Translations under genes and position numbers: made by a program
In this document: positions 1 through 12,015 of the stretch, in pieces
How the letters are laid out: each line of letters opens with the position of its first letter
Position numbering within the stretch: the first letter of the stretch is position 1
Origin: Ceriagrion tenellum
Taxonomy: Eukaryota > Arthropoda > Insecta > Odonata > Coenagrionidae
Direction: 5' to 3'
Length of the DNA stretch: 64,000 nucleotides
NCBI GenBank assembly: GCA_963169105.1
Contig: OY720633.1
Location: 39,758,795-39,822,794 of the forward strand
The notes under the pieces: generated by a model
Database searches by the model: none
What the model was told of the DNA's origin: nothing
Seen by the model: only the letters and a program-made list of their open reading frames with translations

Positions 1-691
1 TCCCGTTTGATTGGCGACGGCACAAACGAGGATGCCTTCATTTCTATGCGTGCTCACGCCGTTGTCCCAAAAGCCCTTTCCCCGCTTCCTGCCATCGACT
101 CACCCTTTAAATCCCCCCCCCCCCCGTGCTCTTTCACGCACGAGCACCTGAAATCTCTACCGTGAAATACGTGCGATCCCCGGTTTCGCTCCCTTGTGCA
201 CGCGGGCATAAATTGAGCTCTAATGTCACAATTATTCAGGGGTTTGCACCCTTCTCATTGCCTACCTTGAAAAAGTAGAAGTATATAAATTCAGGGGTTT
301 GGGTTTATACGGTGGCTAAGGTGCGGGTACCTCAATGTCTTCTCATTATATGTTTGATTTTTTTAATTGTATCAATGCCGATAAATGGCTGCACTACGTA
401 TACGTACATTCACATCCTTTCCATATAAAGTTGAGAACTCACTCAAATAACTAGGGTATATTGCATGTTTCCCATATTAAACTACTGATACTAATCTGTG
501 AGTCTTTTAGGCCCAAAATTCCGCGTTCTGTTAACATGTGGAAAAATCTTTTTACTCATGTTTTGCTACATTTTATTTGACACAGCTTCGGGATCCCGAA
601 AGCTGAGGTTTAAACTGCAGTAGTGATCGGAATTTCGCACCGGAATCCCAATTCCAATTTGGGACTTTTTGAGCACTTTATGCATCCATTC
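1..691. other. No gene seen; short repeats only
   Basis: No coding or RNA gene is recognisable. There is a 13-base run of C at 113-125, and the 13-mer attcaggggtttg occurs at about 235-247 and again at about 290-302. The remaining sequence is AT-rich and unassigned. Confidence 0.5.
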
Positions 692-837
692 GTCGAATAC
701 AGATTTCTTAGGGGTAAAGGATTTTTAAGAATTGGAGTTATTCTTTTATGCCCCATTTATGAAGGAGTGCTTTATGAATATAAAAGAATAACTCCAATTC
801 TTAGAAATCCTTTACCCCTAAGAAATCTGTATTCGAC
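692..837. repeat. Long hairpin (fold-back) repeat A
   Basis: Two 57-bp arms, 692-748 and 781-837, are reverse complements with a single mismatch, separated by a 32-bp spacer. The outer end begins gtcgaatacagatttctt. A third, partial copy of this arm end lies just outside, at about 854-873, in direct orientation to the left arm. The near-perfect arms suggest recent formation or gene conversion between arms. It could be a fold-back transposon or MITE; no target-site duplication was found. Confidence 0.85.
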
Positions 838-1618
838 TTTAGCCAAAGATTGAAGTCAAATACAGATTTCTTTCCATCTTTTCTATGTTTCTATGTTATG
901 GCTATGTGGCCGAATATGCTAGCCTGCTTAGAGTGAGAATGCATGAGCGTGACGCGGTGGTGTCGTAGAGGAAGAACCCATGCCCGCTCAGCAAGTCTGC
1001 TATGTGCTTTTGCTACTATCTTGCAATGTGGTTTGGTTGAGGCTAGAGGATTTAGGCTACCGGCTTACATATTCGCACTGGCTTTGGCCCACTTAGGAAA
1101 AGAGAAAGTTCTCATCGTGTCATCCGAGACCTGCTAAAACATGCTTTGTCTCCGCGAAGAATTCATTTCGGCCACGTATCATGTTTCGCTAATGTAATCT
1201 ACTACAACTTCTTTGCTTATATTGCACAGCTATCTCATGTTTAGAATACTCTATGACTACCCGATGCATATCTTACATAATCAAACAGTAGAATTAACTC
1301 ATTTGACCACCTCGATACCAACATCCCTACCCCGGGCCACGTATTGTGTTTGCACTATTATTTTTTTCCATATTTGATTGAAAACTTGACTTGGATAGAT
1401 GAAAATGTTATTTATTAGGAAATGCTGAACGTACTTCTCCATGTGTTTTCGCCATGACGCATGAGGGCGAGAAAGTTCGCCATGCTATTATTTTTTACTT
1501 TCCTTGTATTTGTTATATGAAATTTGCGAATGATTTCAAGTATCTGCGAGAGTATTTTATGCCTTTTAATTCGATTAGCTTTATTGGATATATTGAGAAA
1601 GTAATGCTCAGCAATTAG
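838..1618. other. No gene seen
   Basis: AT-rich sequence holding the partial arm of hairpin A at about 854-873. Only short, unconvincing open frames are present; nothing else could be assigned. Confidence 0.5.
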
Positions 1619-1816
1619 CAAAAACTTTGTAAGTATTATGTAGAATATTTATTGGACGACCGGTTTCTTCGAATAGTTGACATCATCAGGTACATAACAT
1701 AGGGCTCTCAGTCATGGTTGAGAACTCTATGTTATGTACCTGTTGATTTCGTACATGACATGTACTAAACCGGTCGTACATTAAATATTCTATGTAAAAC
1801 TTATACAGTTTTTTTA
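1619..1816. repeat. Long hairpin repeat B
   Basis: An imperfect inverted repeat with arms of about 95 bp (1619-1712 and about 1722-1816) around a loop of roughly 10 bp. Both arms contain gaccggttt near the outside and aggtacataacatag near the inside. One arm carries catcatcagg, the other aaatcaacagg, matching the CCGGTTT...TCATCAGG layout of other hairpins in this window. No protein is encoded. Probably a non-autonomous element. Confidence 0.8.
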
Positions 1817-4800
1817 TTCCTAAATATTATGGAAAAGTTTTACAATGTTAAGGCTGAAACTATCGAATTTGTATTGTGAATGTTTATGTCGTCGTTTATA
1901 AGCACTGAAAACGTTGCAGTAGGTACATAGAATAGATTGCGTTTTGTTATTTTTACGTTCCGTTCTTTTGTGAACCATAAAATAGTCCCTTTTTTGAAGT
2001 TCTCCCTAATATTTGGAGCCCATACAGCTAGCTGTTCGATTTATATGTCAGGCATGCGCTGGCTATACTGGGTAGTCTACGCGTCACGAATACACCTAAG
2101 GATTCATGCGTTACCCAGGGGAACTTTTTTTTTTAAACTCAGTCCCTTGGTCCATGAAAGTTTTGTCGGAAGTTCAGACTCACATTTCTTTCAGCAAACT
2201 CGTGTAAATAAAATTTACACGCTACAAGCAAAGAATCAACGAAACAGGTTGAAGTCATTGAATAAAACATGACCATTGTTATGAAGGGATGAAGGAGTTT
2301 TCCTACAGAGTTTTCTTTTGCCTTATGCTTGCTCTGAATCGATGCTTGCATAAAAATTCAGTGGCCACATTCACAATCTCAAGTTGGAGTGAATGAGCCT
2401 GTTGTTGAAGAAATCATATTGTCAGTGATTGTCATTAATCCATTACCGTAAGTGTTAACTCGAAGACGACAGGACAAAAGCCGACGCGGGGACAGAAATG
2501 TAATGCTCGTTGAATCATTCGCCTTTAAAAAATGGGCAACTCATTATCAACGTTTTTAAATTAGAGGTGATAATTTAATGAAGGAATGACTCAAAAACGT
2601 ACATAATTTACTCTGATACGGATTTATTCCGTTGAATTCCTTCTCAAAAGTCTCTTCTTTTATTTGTTATTAATCAATGTCTCATAGTACACCTGTCGCA
2701 CCACATTTGTATGGCGTTTCTTTTTGGTCCTTTCCGTCAATTCTTTATTCCATTTTTTCGCTCTTTATATTAAAAATGCTCTTGAAGTGCTCACATAATT
2801 GAGAATGCCCATTAAATAGCCATATAGTCTCATTCTCCGATATGTTATCGGCTTTTATAGTTTGATCTAGATCTATCTTCTATGCTAATTTTATTTGGAA
2901 ACCGAGGGTGGAGGGAGGTTAGGCCTGGTGAAACGGGAGAGGAACGGACAATGTTCGGTTCATAATGGACTTTACAGGGGCAAGGGAAGAGTGGAGGTCT
3001 GCAGTCTATCATACTGACTGGTGGTATCAGTGACTTGTGGTATGACATCTTCCATAATATTGCTTGTATATTACTTCCGATACCCTCCTCTCTGCTGCTG
3101 TTGATGCTGTATCCTTGTTTCCGCGCGAAGAGATGCTCCAGCTATCATTAAATGAAGTCTTCTCGTGCTGTCAGGCAAGTGTGTGAATGTATCACGGTGT
3201 ATATTTTCCCCGAAATCATGATGTATTTCGCGGAACCTTTTGAGAAATGAGTCATTCCAGAAACGCTATACCTCCCAACGCTGCAGCTTCTCTCCCCAAT
3301 GCTACATCTGTGCCACCTGGCCAAAGCCTCTGAGAGGCCCATGCACTTCTCGTCTGCATTCAAATCGTTCTCTGAACTCATCCGTCGTCGTGTCCCCGTT
3401 TTGCTTGTTCCCTCCCTGCGCTGTGAGCGACCCACTTCGCAAATACATCAGCTCCAGAGGTGCGTGATCATGTGGGCTCCAGTTTGCACCCCCAATTCGA
3501 ATCCAATGCTCTGCACTGCTGCGCATCTCCAGTTTGTGAAAATAGGATCCTTTTAATCCACCTTTGTCCTCGGCTGGGCGCGATCACGAAGTGCAATTTT
3601 GGTCAACACGGGCGAGTGGCGTGGCGTGGCCTTAGTGAGATGGCTTAGGCTCCCTGACAGGACTTGCCCACCCAATCCTGGAAATGCGGAGTCAGTTTTC
3701 CACGGTCCATTTTGAGGGTTAGGCTCGCCCTGGCAGCCTTAGTTCGTTTATTTTCGTCCGTCTCCTCTTCATCCCCTACCATTGAGTTTCTCCGTTCTCT
3801 CTTCCCATGCTAAACTCTCCATTCTCGTGACAACCCCAGACGAATTTCTGCCGCTGTTCGTGAATAGTCCTAAACCCTCCTGCTTGTGTCGCGGAGTTAA
3901 TTATCGTGAGTGAGTGGTGGGGTGACGCTAATGGCCAAAGGATTATAGGCGAGGTATCGCGGTGTCAGGTCACGACGGAGAGAGAGGAAGAAGCTGATTA
4001 TATTGGAGATATTTTCCTCCTATGAAAATTCATATCGATATGTTCTGCAGCGAGTCGATATGGACCAGATCTAAGCATAACTGATCTCAGCAATATGTTA
4101 AGTATGGTAGACAGGAATGACACAAAATCATTCTGAGAGATGAGTTGTTATGAAAGTTAACTCGCTACTCCGCTAAACTTTGGGTAAGTAATTCGAGGAA
4201 AAATGATGGTGGTCAGAACTGAAATGGGTCTCTACATTTCCCTGCATTGATTAAAAATAGGTGATTTATGGAATATCTCATCACAGATGCTCTGTATTTC
4301 AATGCTAGGTGAAAATTTTATTTTATCATTCTATGATTATATGAAATAATTCTATGATATGAACATCCCTGGATCGGTTCACCGTAAGCTGATCTTGAAA
4401 TACTGTTTTTTTATTTTGTATCGCTGGATTTGTTAGTTTTAATTATAATATCCTGCTATAATTCGTTAACGTTAACCTGCAGTGGCCATAAAATTAGTTT
4501 AATCAATGATAGACAAAAATTACATTTTTGTTAGAGTAATTGCCTTGAAAGATAATAGTTTCACGACAATTTCACGTTATTTGTGAAGCAATAGCGCTGA
4601 CAAAATTCTCTTGTTCACACGCTCAATACCTATTTGTATTATTTTACATACATGGTCCCTGTTTTTCATATACAAGTTTCATTCTGTGGCTATATGCAAT
4701 TTTCAATCACATTTTTTTCTATTCTTTTTTGAGATGAAACTCGATTTCACTGCTGATATTAAATTCCATAACTAAAGAGAGGAACGAAACGGAATTGCCT

Positions 4801-6816
4801 CGTCACAATTTCTCGTCATATCCATTGTATCAAAAATTAAGCAATGTGGCCTGTGGCGTTTTCTCAGCATCGATCTAGTCTGGTGCTCTGAATTTATTTC
4901 ATATCTCTCTCTCTCCATTCGCACACATGGTGGTACAAATATTACCCGCAGAAATCTCTCTCCGAAGTAATTTTTATAGAAAAACTTTCCCTGGAAAACA
5001 GGACAAAAATAAAACAATCTAACGTGGTCTGCAATGACTACGATTTTACATTTGCCACATTTTTATCGACACCGTATGTGAGGAATGTTCTGACCGCATG
5101 GACTGGACCGCTTTGAATTAAAAATGATTAGTGAAAGGGCTGTACACAGTGGCTTAATCGTTTTTACGTGACAAGAGGAGAAAGGGATTCAGCGTAAGGG
5201 TTGTTCTGTTCTGGAGTGGCAGCAAAGAGATGTGTCCATCCTCCCAAATATTCTGTAAAAGGATTCATTAAAATCGATGTTTTTTTCTGGAGATGTTTTG
5301 ATTAGAGTGGGATTTTTTCATTTACCCAAAAGATTGTTTTTTTCTCTATTACATGTGCTCGCTCTTTGGTGCAATTTTCATCGCATTTAATCTCCGTCAT
5401 GTACATAAATAATGTAGCTGCGTACGTTCACTTTTGCTTTCATGTCATGAACTCTCGGTGAGTGGAAAATTAATGATGCCGTTTCTCTCTTATATTTTTT
5501 ATTAACATGGCTGCTTGTCTAAAATAAATGTACTTAAAAAACAGAACGCTAGGATAACGTAAATATATAATTCCATTGTTTTTTTCACATATTTCGGGCA
5601 AAAATCAGATAATGTATAAAGTTGGGTCCTTTAGCCGGGGGCATGACAACTTTCAAGCCTTTGACCTCGGGTTAATTTCTGGTGATTAAATTTCTCCATT
5701 TTGTACATTACAGTTTTTAATTTGAAAAATTGCGCTTAAATAGCTCATCCCTGTTGTTTTTATGCGGAAACAATCTGGTATTATCATAACATCTGTTTGC
5801 TTATGGACCTAATGAAGTAGCATCACGGAGCAGATGGAGTATTTCAATATGCTATGGCCAATTTTGATGGATAATTCGAAGAAGGTGATTTAATATCTTT
5901 GCCAATTGGGCTGTTAGTTCCTCTCTCCAATTGTGTACTGAATTTTTTATCAGCGGAACGGAAACCATCGTTGTGAAAGTAAGATTGTTATTTTTAAAGA
6001 CTATGTGTGATGTTTTTCCTTTGTGTTTCCATTAAGAGGAAAATTAATTGGTTTATTAGATCCGGAGGCTCAGTTACACTTTCCATTTTGTTAGCTTAAT
6101 TGATTTCTCCCAGAATAAACAATAGATCCTCGCGTGCTTTTAGTTGAGAAAAAATATCAAACTCACAGGGAAAAAGTGACCTTCGCTTTAAGAAATTGGA
6201 TATTGGATTAATTTTATATTTTCCATCTAATTAACTTTTTTGCGTGCCGTATTCGAAAAATATATGTACCGTCGAATCACTGTTTGCAGTTGCCGATTGA
6301 ATGTTTTCCTATCTGGAAAAATTTTGCCCCTTGTTTTTTCAAGGAAACGAACATTTTGGCGAATCGCAAAATTTTGGCAATGAGCCAGGACTTAGAAGTG
6401 TAGAGTGTATTGAAATGATGCATTATGTCCTGATGTCCCAGATAAGAGCTCAATTCAGCGTGCAATCAGTATCACGATTCTGGGAAAACGTGACGGGAAC
6501 GTCAATTCATATTGCAACTCGAAGTGCTTGATGTGGTGTCTATGGTTACCGGTGAGAATTACGTGCAGCTAGCGTTTGAACTTCTACGAGATGCGAAAAA
6601 GTTATCATTAAGCCTTATAGTCATGTTTCTTCGTAGCCAAGCGTGACGAAAACGAAGTAATTATAATTCTCGACTCCTACTAAGTAAAAAGAAGTACCTA
6701 ATATAACATCTCGAATCAGAATAATATAGTTTGACCCGTTGTAAGGATGCTAACCGACTGGAATGGGCGAAATCACTTTGCACGATAGCAATCCCGAAAC
6801 CAATCTGATTCAATTG
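1817..6816. other. Unassigned 5-kb stretch
   Basis: No gene, RNA or transposon could be recognised on either strand. A locally GC-richer patch at about 3060-3680 holds a 95-residue open frame on the minus strand (3148-3435) and overlapping plus-strand frames. None shows a known motif and they overlap one another, so they are not called as genes. The rest is AT-rich with homopolymer T runs. Confidence 0.45.
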
Positions 6817-6866
6817 ATCTATATTTACATACTACCCTGCAAGTCAGCGCCTGGGTGTGTGGCTTG
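6817..6866 (-). mobile_element. 3' tip of a CR1/L2-like LINE
   Basis: About 50 bp match the extreme 3' end of the LINE family seen elsewhere in the window: a ctacatactaccctgc-like end followed by the GC-rich segment containing ggtgtgtggc. Only the tip is present. A longer copy in the same orientation begins about 85 bp downstream, at 6950. It is either a separate very short insertion or a leftover of a disrupted copy. Confidence 0.6.
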
Positions 6867-6949
6867 GAGTAAAAATTACATTCCATACATAAAGGAAGAA
6901 ATAAGGGGAAAGAAAATGGAAGACGCCAAAGACGAAAAAAATATTACGT

Positions 6950-7620
6950 ATCTACATCTACATACTACTCTGCGAGCCGCTACATGGGCGTGTGGAAGGG
7001 GATATTAGGTCACCAGCCGTGTAAAGACATGAGGTTTTAGGAAATGAAATGGTGACGCGTATTAAGTATGGGAGTGTATTTAGTGGAGCTCAGTTTTTAT
7101 AATGGTCGCTTATTGTGCGCGGAAAGAACGAGTGTTTGTGCCAAACTGTTCGGCAATGTATCTCTGCTTTTATCTTATCGCTTCTGTCAGACCTAGAGAG
7201 GTAGTGAGGCGTCATGATAATATTGTCTGTATCGCCCTGAAACACACCAGTTGAGAATTTCTCAAGCAATGTAAGCCTAGCGTGCAGCCTCCGATTCTCT
7301 AGGAGTCCCACCTTTATCCCTCTAAAAGTTGTTAAACGCTATATGTTCGCTCGTAGCAATTTATAACGAAGTGTGCAGATTTTCTTTGTGTTTTATTAAT
7401 TGTTTTGGTTAAATTCTTATTACCAGTGTCCAGAATGCTCGCAGCATATTCGAGGTGTGGTCGAACCAGAGCGAAGTAGCGTCTCCCTTTTACTTTTTCA
7501 TCCGATGACCTTCCAATTATACGTTTGGCAAAACTTAGTTTCTTTAATGCTCGTATCAGACAGATAATCAGATATTTTCTATAGAATCTGGAAACAGGCC
7601 TGCTCATGCTTTATGCTAGG
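6950..7620 (-). mobile_element. 5'-truncated CR1/L2-like LINE copy
   Basis: A minus-strand fragment of the LINE family best represented at 38041-41500. It starts at the 3' end with tctacatctacatact, then the GC-rich stem-loop region, a 3' untranslated segment and the last part of the reverse-transcriptase ORF. The 5' limit near 7620 lies just after the block corresponding to the KYLGVTI region. It is a typical dead-on-arrival truncated LINE copy. Confidence 0.85.
7090..7607 (-). pseudogene. LINE ORF2 C-terminal remnant
   Basis: Two adjacent minus-strand frames (7332-7607 and 7090-7311) together cover the C-terminal part of a LINE reverse-transcriptase ORF. The upstream frame contains YFALVRPHLEYAASI, the family's conserved block after the RT thumb. 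The downstream frame contains RRLHARLTLLEKF and ends SFFPRTISDHYKN, the family's usual C-terminus. The frame breaks between the two, near 7311-7332, so it cannot make a functional protein. The catalytic domain (FADD box) is missing because of 5' truncation. Confidence 0.8.
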
Positions 7621-8832
7621 TACATCATGTGCCCTGCCTTCCTCAGAGGTCTGTTTTGGTAACATGTAGACTTCGCTAATCACAGACCTATGACCTGTAT
7701 TCTGTTTTGGTTATAGGCTTTGTGTTCCCCTGAGGATGAATGTGAGTCTTAGTTCAGAAGCTACAATGTCACCATAGCCATAGAAGCGTCTTATAACTGG
7801 TCTGCTATTACTGCAATATATCGAATCCTGGACATACAGCATAAATGCTGCATGCAACTTTCTCGCGAACAGATAGGGCACCGAAAATCAACGGCCTAAC
7901 ATCGCATCTTTAGACGCTTGGGGATGCTAGGAGTTGACCTCGCTTTCTTCAGACGCCAGGATGCAGTGCAGTTTGTTGGCCTTCTTGGTAATCCTTATAT
8001 CTAGAAATCGCAAAATGTATTTCCTCGCTTCAATTGATTCCCTGTGAAAAGCAGAACTACTCCGTTGCCACCTCGGGTTGCTCTAAATAATGATGCTAAA
8101 AGTAAAACTGTATAAGATTGAATTATCGACCAAGACTGTGGTGATATCGAATTCTCAAGGTGGATGTACATCGCCGTGGTTTTCTTTACGGAGCTCATCT
8201 TCAATACATTTGCTTGGGGTGGGAATTTCATTCGGGAAAGGAATGGAAACTCAACTTCATTGTTAGGTGGGTGGAAATTATTTCCGCTCGTTGCGTACGC
8301 TTGGTTTTTGATGAAAGTTTGATGGACGTAGAAATGCTTAAACGCCTCGAAACCATTTTCATATACCACTCCTCCCCTTGTTCTTCCTTCGACGCGATTC
8401 TGATCTTCGCTCAGCTGAACAATTTCCTCTCATCTTGCCCCCCACATGGCTTTTCTGTGATGTCTTCCTTCGACTGCAGCGACTCAGATATGGGTTGGTG
8501 TTACGGTGAGAGTACTGGCTTCCCATCTTGAGGATCCAGTTGCGAGTCCTAGCTTTAGAAAAGACATTTTTCTGTTTTACCTGAAGCGCTCTTTTAAGTG
8601 TGGCAGTCTATCCGTCGACGCTACGTCGCCTTTTTTTTAGGGAAGGATAATTCCATCGCCTGGTTTCTCTCAACCATTCCCTCATCTACCTAGCTTCCCA
8701 TCCTTAACGTTTCAAATGGGCACAGTTTTCCATCACTTCTCCCTTAAGAGCCAACCAATGTTGGATATATATGATTGATGTCACCAAATTACTAAGCTGT
8801 ACAGAGCTACGCTCAAAATTAGTTTTATCTCA
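7621..8832. other. No recognised gene
   Basis: Overlapping frames of 122 residues (minus, 8001-8369) and 123 residues (plus, 8160-8531) lie in a GC-neutral segment. Neither has a recognisable motif, and they are mutual shadows, so neither is called. No repeat boundary was identified. Confidence 0.4.
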
Positions 8833-9200
8833 TTATTGAGTTAGGTTGACTGCAGCTCTCCACCCTTCCCTGTCTAATGCTACTTCCATTACCTCATGGT
8901 ATCTCTTCCTACGTACTTTCCTCTTTATTTGGTCCATGAACTTATTCCTGGGTCTTCCTCTGGGGACTTCTCCCACTATTTTACCTTCAATTATATTCAG
9001 CACAAATCCATTGTGTCTCAGGGTGTGTCCAATTCATCTGGTTCTTCTTTTCTGTATGGTGTTCCATATGGTCCTTTCCTCATCTACTCTTCTGTGCACT
9101 TCATCATTTCTCATTTCGTCCATCCATTTTTATATTCAGCATCCTCCTCCAGCACCAGATTTTGGAGGCTTCTAGTCTTTATGGTCAGCTTTTTTGTCAG
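8833..9200 (-). mobile_element. RTE-like LINE C-terminal tail
   Basis: Read on the minus strand, this encodes the end of an endonuclease/reverse-transcriptase polyprotein. Visible blocks include RRRTRWIGHTLRH-type sequence, then GRPRNKFMDQIKRK and a terminal DREGW-like stretch. These are characteristic of the C-terminal tail of CFDP2/RTE-like LINE proteins. The catalytic domain is absent. The 3' end is near 8833, where minus-strand sequence reads gagctgcagtcaacc. Related tails occur at 45142, 51407 and 55585. Confidence 0.75.
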
Positions 9201-9936
9201 AGTTTTAACTGATACGTTTAAAAATATTACCAATTTATAACTCTTCCCCACCCATCAACGAAGCTATCATAACTCCATCAAGTAAATTTTATTGTTAATC
9301 GTCTCTATCCAGAAACCAATCAAAGATATTTTCGTTTTTTTTGCGTGGGTACGGCATGGTTTTTTTATGAGTGTGGACCTTATGGAGAAGCTGAATTTGC
9401 TCAAAACCGTTATTATGCATGCCTTCTGACGTCTTGTTCTCGATTCTACTACCGATTCTGAACTCCTCCGCTCAACCGTGCAGTTCCCATTCCTCTCACT
9501 TCCCTCGGCTATTCTTTGACCTCCTCTTACAATTCCTGCCCCCGGATCCTCTCTTGCTCCCTTCCCGGTTCTCCACCGCTCCCCTCGCCGCATCCCAGAT
9601 CTCTCCCTCCTCTGCTCGCTCGTAGAGACGGATGTTATTTTCCATTCTCACCGCGGGCGTCACTGTTGTTTGAGCGATGAGTCTCACCCCCCTCCACCCT
9701 TCCCACCGTTCTCCTTTCCTTCCTCCCCCTCCCATCCCATCCCCCCGGTACCCCATCATTCCACCCCACAACGCATCTCTCACACCACACTGGTTCGTCC
9801 TGCTGCCACCACCAGCCCTCGCAACACCCTTTATCTCCGCCACTCTTCTCCTCCCGAGCACATGGCGGACTTGAGAGGCGTGGAGGGTAATTATTCCCGC
9901 TTGCGTTCCTGGTGTACCCTGAGATTCCTGTAAAAA
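9201..9936. other. Pyrimidine-rich stretch, no gene
   Basis: From about 9470 to 9860 the plus strand is strongly C/T-rich. Proline/serine-rich frames on the plus strand and a glycine/arginine-rich 152-residue frame on the minus strand (9496-9954) follow from this composition and show no known domain. They are treated as artefacts. Confidence 0.5.
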
Positions 9937-10580
9937 AGAAATTATAATCACCACTCTTGTCCTTTTTCTCCGTAACGAGTTGATGGTTTTGGTATTTTTT
10001 TTAGCTCATGCCCCCGCGGTTGGAGAAGGTGGGTTTTCGTGGACCATTTCTGCTTAATTTCTTCCATTCAAAAGTATTTGCATACTCACGGTTCTTTTCT
10101 GTCATCACTTCTACGTGAGCGAATACTAAAATATAGATACACACCTATGAAACTGGCTCCATTTTACTTCTTTCTGCACGCTCTCTATCTCCACATTTTT
10201 CCTTCTGGTCTCACGGTGGACGTGTAGGGGGGAGGCAGAAAAAGGAGTACTGATGTCTACCTCTGGAAGCTCCTAAGAGCCACGAATAGCTCCCGAAATA
10301 ATTATAAACTTTTTTCCCTCCGCTGAGGTGATGATTTTGGTACTTCTAAAGGCTTTTCCACCGATTAGGTGTACCGTGTAACCTTTTTGCGCCAATTTTC
10401 TCCCATTAAATGTGTTTTCTTTTCGATTTTCCCCTTTTAAAGCTCTTTTAAAGGTGATGATTCTGGCATGTTTTGTCCGGTTACGCTAACGGTTCGGTGT
10501 AGCTTTTAATGGACCATTTTTGCCCTACTTCCCCTGTGAAAAATACTTTTTTCCTTACAGATTTTCCTTTTTCTCGTAAG
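9937..10580 (+). repeat. Degenerate tandem repeat, about three units
   Basis: A diverged motif recurs at about 9937-10072, 10293-10420 and 10450-10560. Each unit has a TGATGRTTYTGG-like start, a central block ending near GGTGTA or GTGGA, then a ccattt/caattt block and a run ending in a T-rich segment. Spacing is uneven (about 350, then about 130 bp), so units have been deleted or shuffled. No protein or RNA product is suggested. Confidence 0.5.
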
Positions 10581-11748
10581 CGTAGCATAATCTCCCGTCC
10601 TCATCCCGTCGTTCCTGTCTTTATTTCACTTCTCTCTCTTCAATTTACCGGCAGCCTACAGAAAACATTGGACGATAAGACTGATATCCTATGTGGATAA
10701 AATGGTATTAAGAACATCAGTAGAACACTGTATTGCTAACTAGTTAGTGTGATGGGACAATAGCAATATAGATTCAGAAGATGGGTAGCGATAAGAGATA
10801 AAATAAGTGTATTACGAGTAATTAGTTAAAGAAACTTGGAAAAGAACAAAAAAGTATATGTAATATACACGGAATTGAGGAAATATTTTGATTGAGTTGG
10901 ACGCAATAAACTTATGGTGATTATGAAAAAAAGCATAGAATTGATTGGAGGTAGAGAAGACTGATAAATGATCGGTATCTTTGTTAGAAGTTAAGAGTAA
11001 GAATAGGAGGTCATATGGCAGGCAAGATTGGAATTGGTGTCAGACAAGGATGCTACCTGTCTCAAACCCTATTTTATTTATTTCAAAGGGTTAGTAACAG
11101 AATGCTATGATGGAAGCAGTGGTGAACATCGGAGGTAAAAGAGTGAGAAATGTCAGGTTTGCTGATGATATTGCTGTAGTGGTTGGTAGTTATAAAAAAG
11201 TCATAGGAATGTTTTCAACCCTGAAAGTTATATGTGAGGAATAAAGAACGCTAACTAGCTAGAAATTGACAATGAGTATGGTCGTAGCAGGTAAAGGTGA
11301 AATGGATCAGTATCATATCGGAAGGTGAAGCGATTTAACTAGTAGCTAAATACGTGCTTTGTTCCAAGGAAATCGAATCAAGAACAGCTTTGTCAAAAGA
11401 GGGATTTTAATTAGAAGAAGAAACTACCATATGGACTCTTGAAATAGGAACTGAGAAAGAGATTGGCAAAATGTTACATCTGGAGTGTGATGCCGTACGC
11501 AGCAGAGGTTCGCGGAAACTTGAACTACGTGAACGTCGCGGAAAGATGAAGTAAAACGAAGGCTTTCGAAATGTGGATCTGGAGGAGACGGGAGGAATTA
11601 AATAGGAGGATAGAATGGTGAATGAGGAAGTTTTATGAAGAATTGGAGGAGAGTGACAATTGGAAGAGAAAATCAAAATTTTCAAGAAAAATGATAAGAA
11701 AGCTGAGTTTGTTTGGGCATTGTATGAGGAATGAGTCCTTGCTGAAGA

Positions 11749-11759
11749 GGTGAGTGCTG
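11749..11759 (+). repeat. Left target-site duplication of SINE insert
   Basis: The 11-mer ggtgagtgctg at 11749-11759 is repeated exactly at 12016-12026. The two copies bracket the tRNA-derived insert and the LINE reading resumes after the second one, as expected for a retroposition target-site duplication. Confidence 0.75.
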
Positions 11760-12015
11760 ACAAATTTTTAGCTATCCGGGACTAGCCACGGAGTTCCACT
11801 TTACGGAGTCACCCGCAATGCACAAATGTGCAAATTTCCACAGAGAAAAAAATCATCCGCCTTGACCGGGATTCGAACCCGGATCCCTCGATTTCTGGCC
11901 GAGTGCTTTAGCCAGTTAAGCTACCGTGGAAAAAAAATCCACTGGGGAAGAGGACGCCTCGGTGGCTAAAGCACTCGGCCGGAAATCGAGGGATCCGGGT
12001 TCGAATCCCGGTCAA
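11760..12015. mobile_element. Inverted pair of tRNA-derived SINE units
   Basis: Two tRNA-like units lie head to head: 11860-11913 reads on the minus strand and 11964-12017 on the plus strand. They are 54-bp reverse complements with one mismatch, separated by 50 bp. Each has a Pol III B box (gggttcgaatccc). The minus unit also has a good A box (tagcttaactgg) and is followed by a T run and a body reaching 11760. The plus unit instead has a cctcggtggc head like the SINE at 58221. The right duplication copy is at 12016-12026. Confidence 0.75.
11855..11930 (-). tRNA. tRNA-like SINE head (not a host tRNA)
   Basis: The minus strand folds as a tRNA-like cloverleaf: a D arm (GCTT/AAGC), an anticodon arm with loop CCAGAAA (anticodon AGA by position), and a perfect T arm (CCGGG/CCCGG around TTCGAAT). 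The 5' acceptor strand TCCACGG does not pair with the 3' side, and an AGA (serine) tRNA would need a long variable arm, which is missing. It is therefore a tRNA-derived SINE promoter and not a working tRNA gene. Confidence 0.4.

Noticed and set aside
8846..9240. 109- and 114-residue hydrophobic plus-strand frames
   Set aside because: Antisense translation of the RTE-like tail; the hydrophobicity is incidental.
9496..9954. 152-residue glycine/arginine-rich frame
   Set aside because: A composition artefact of a C/T-rich tract, with frames of similar length on the opposite strand.
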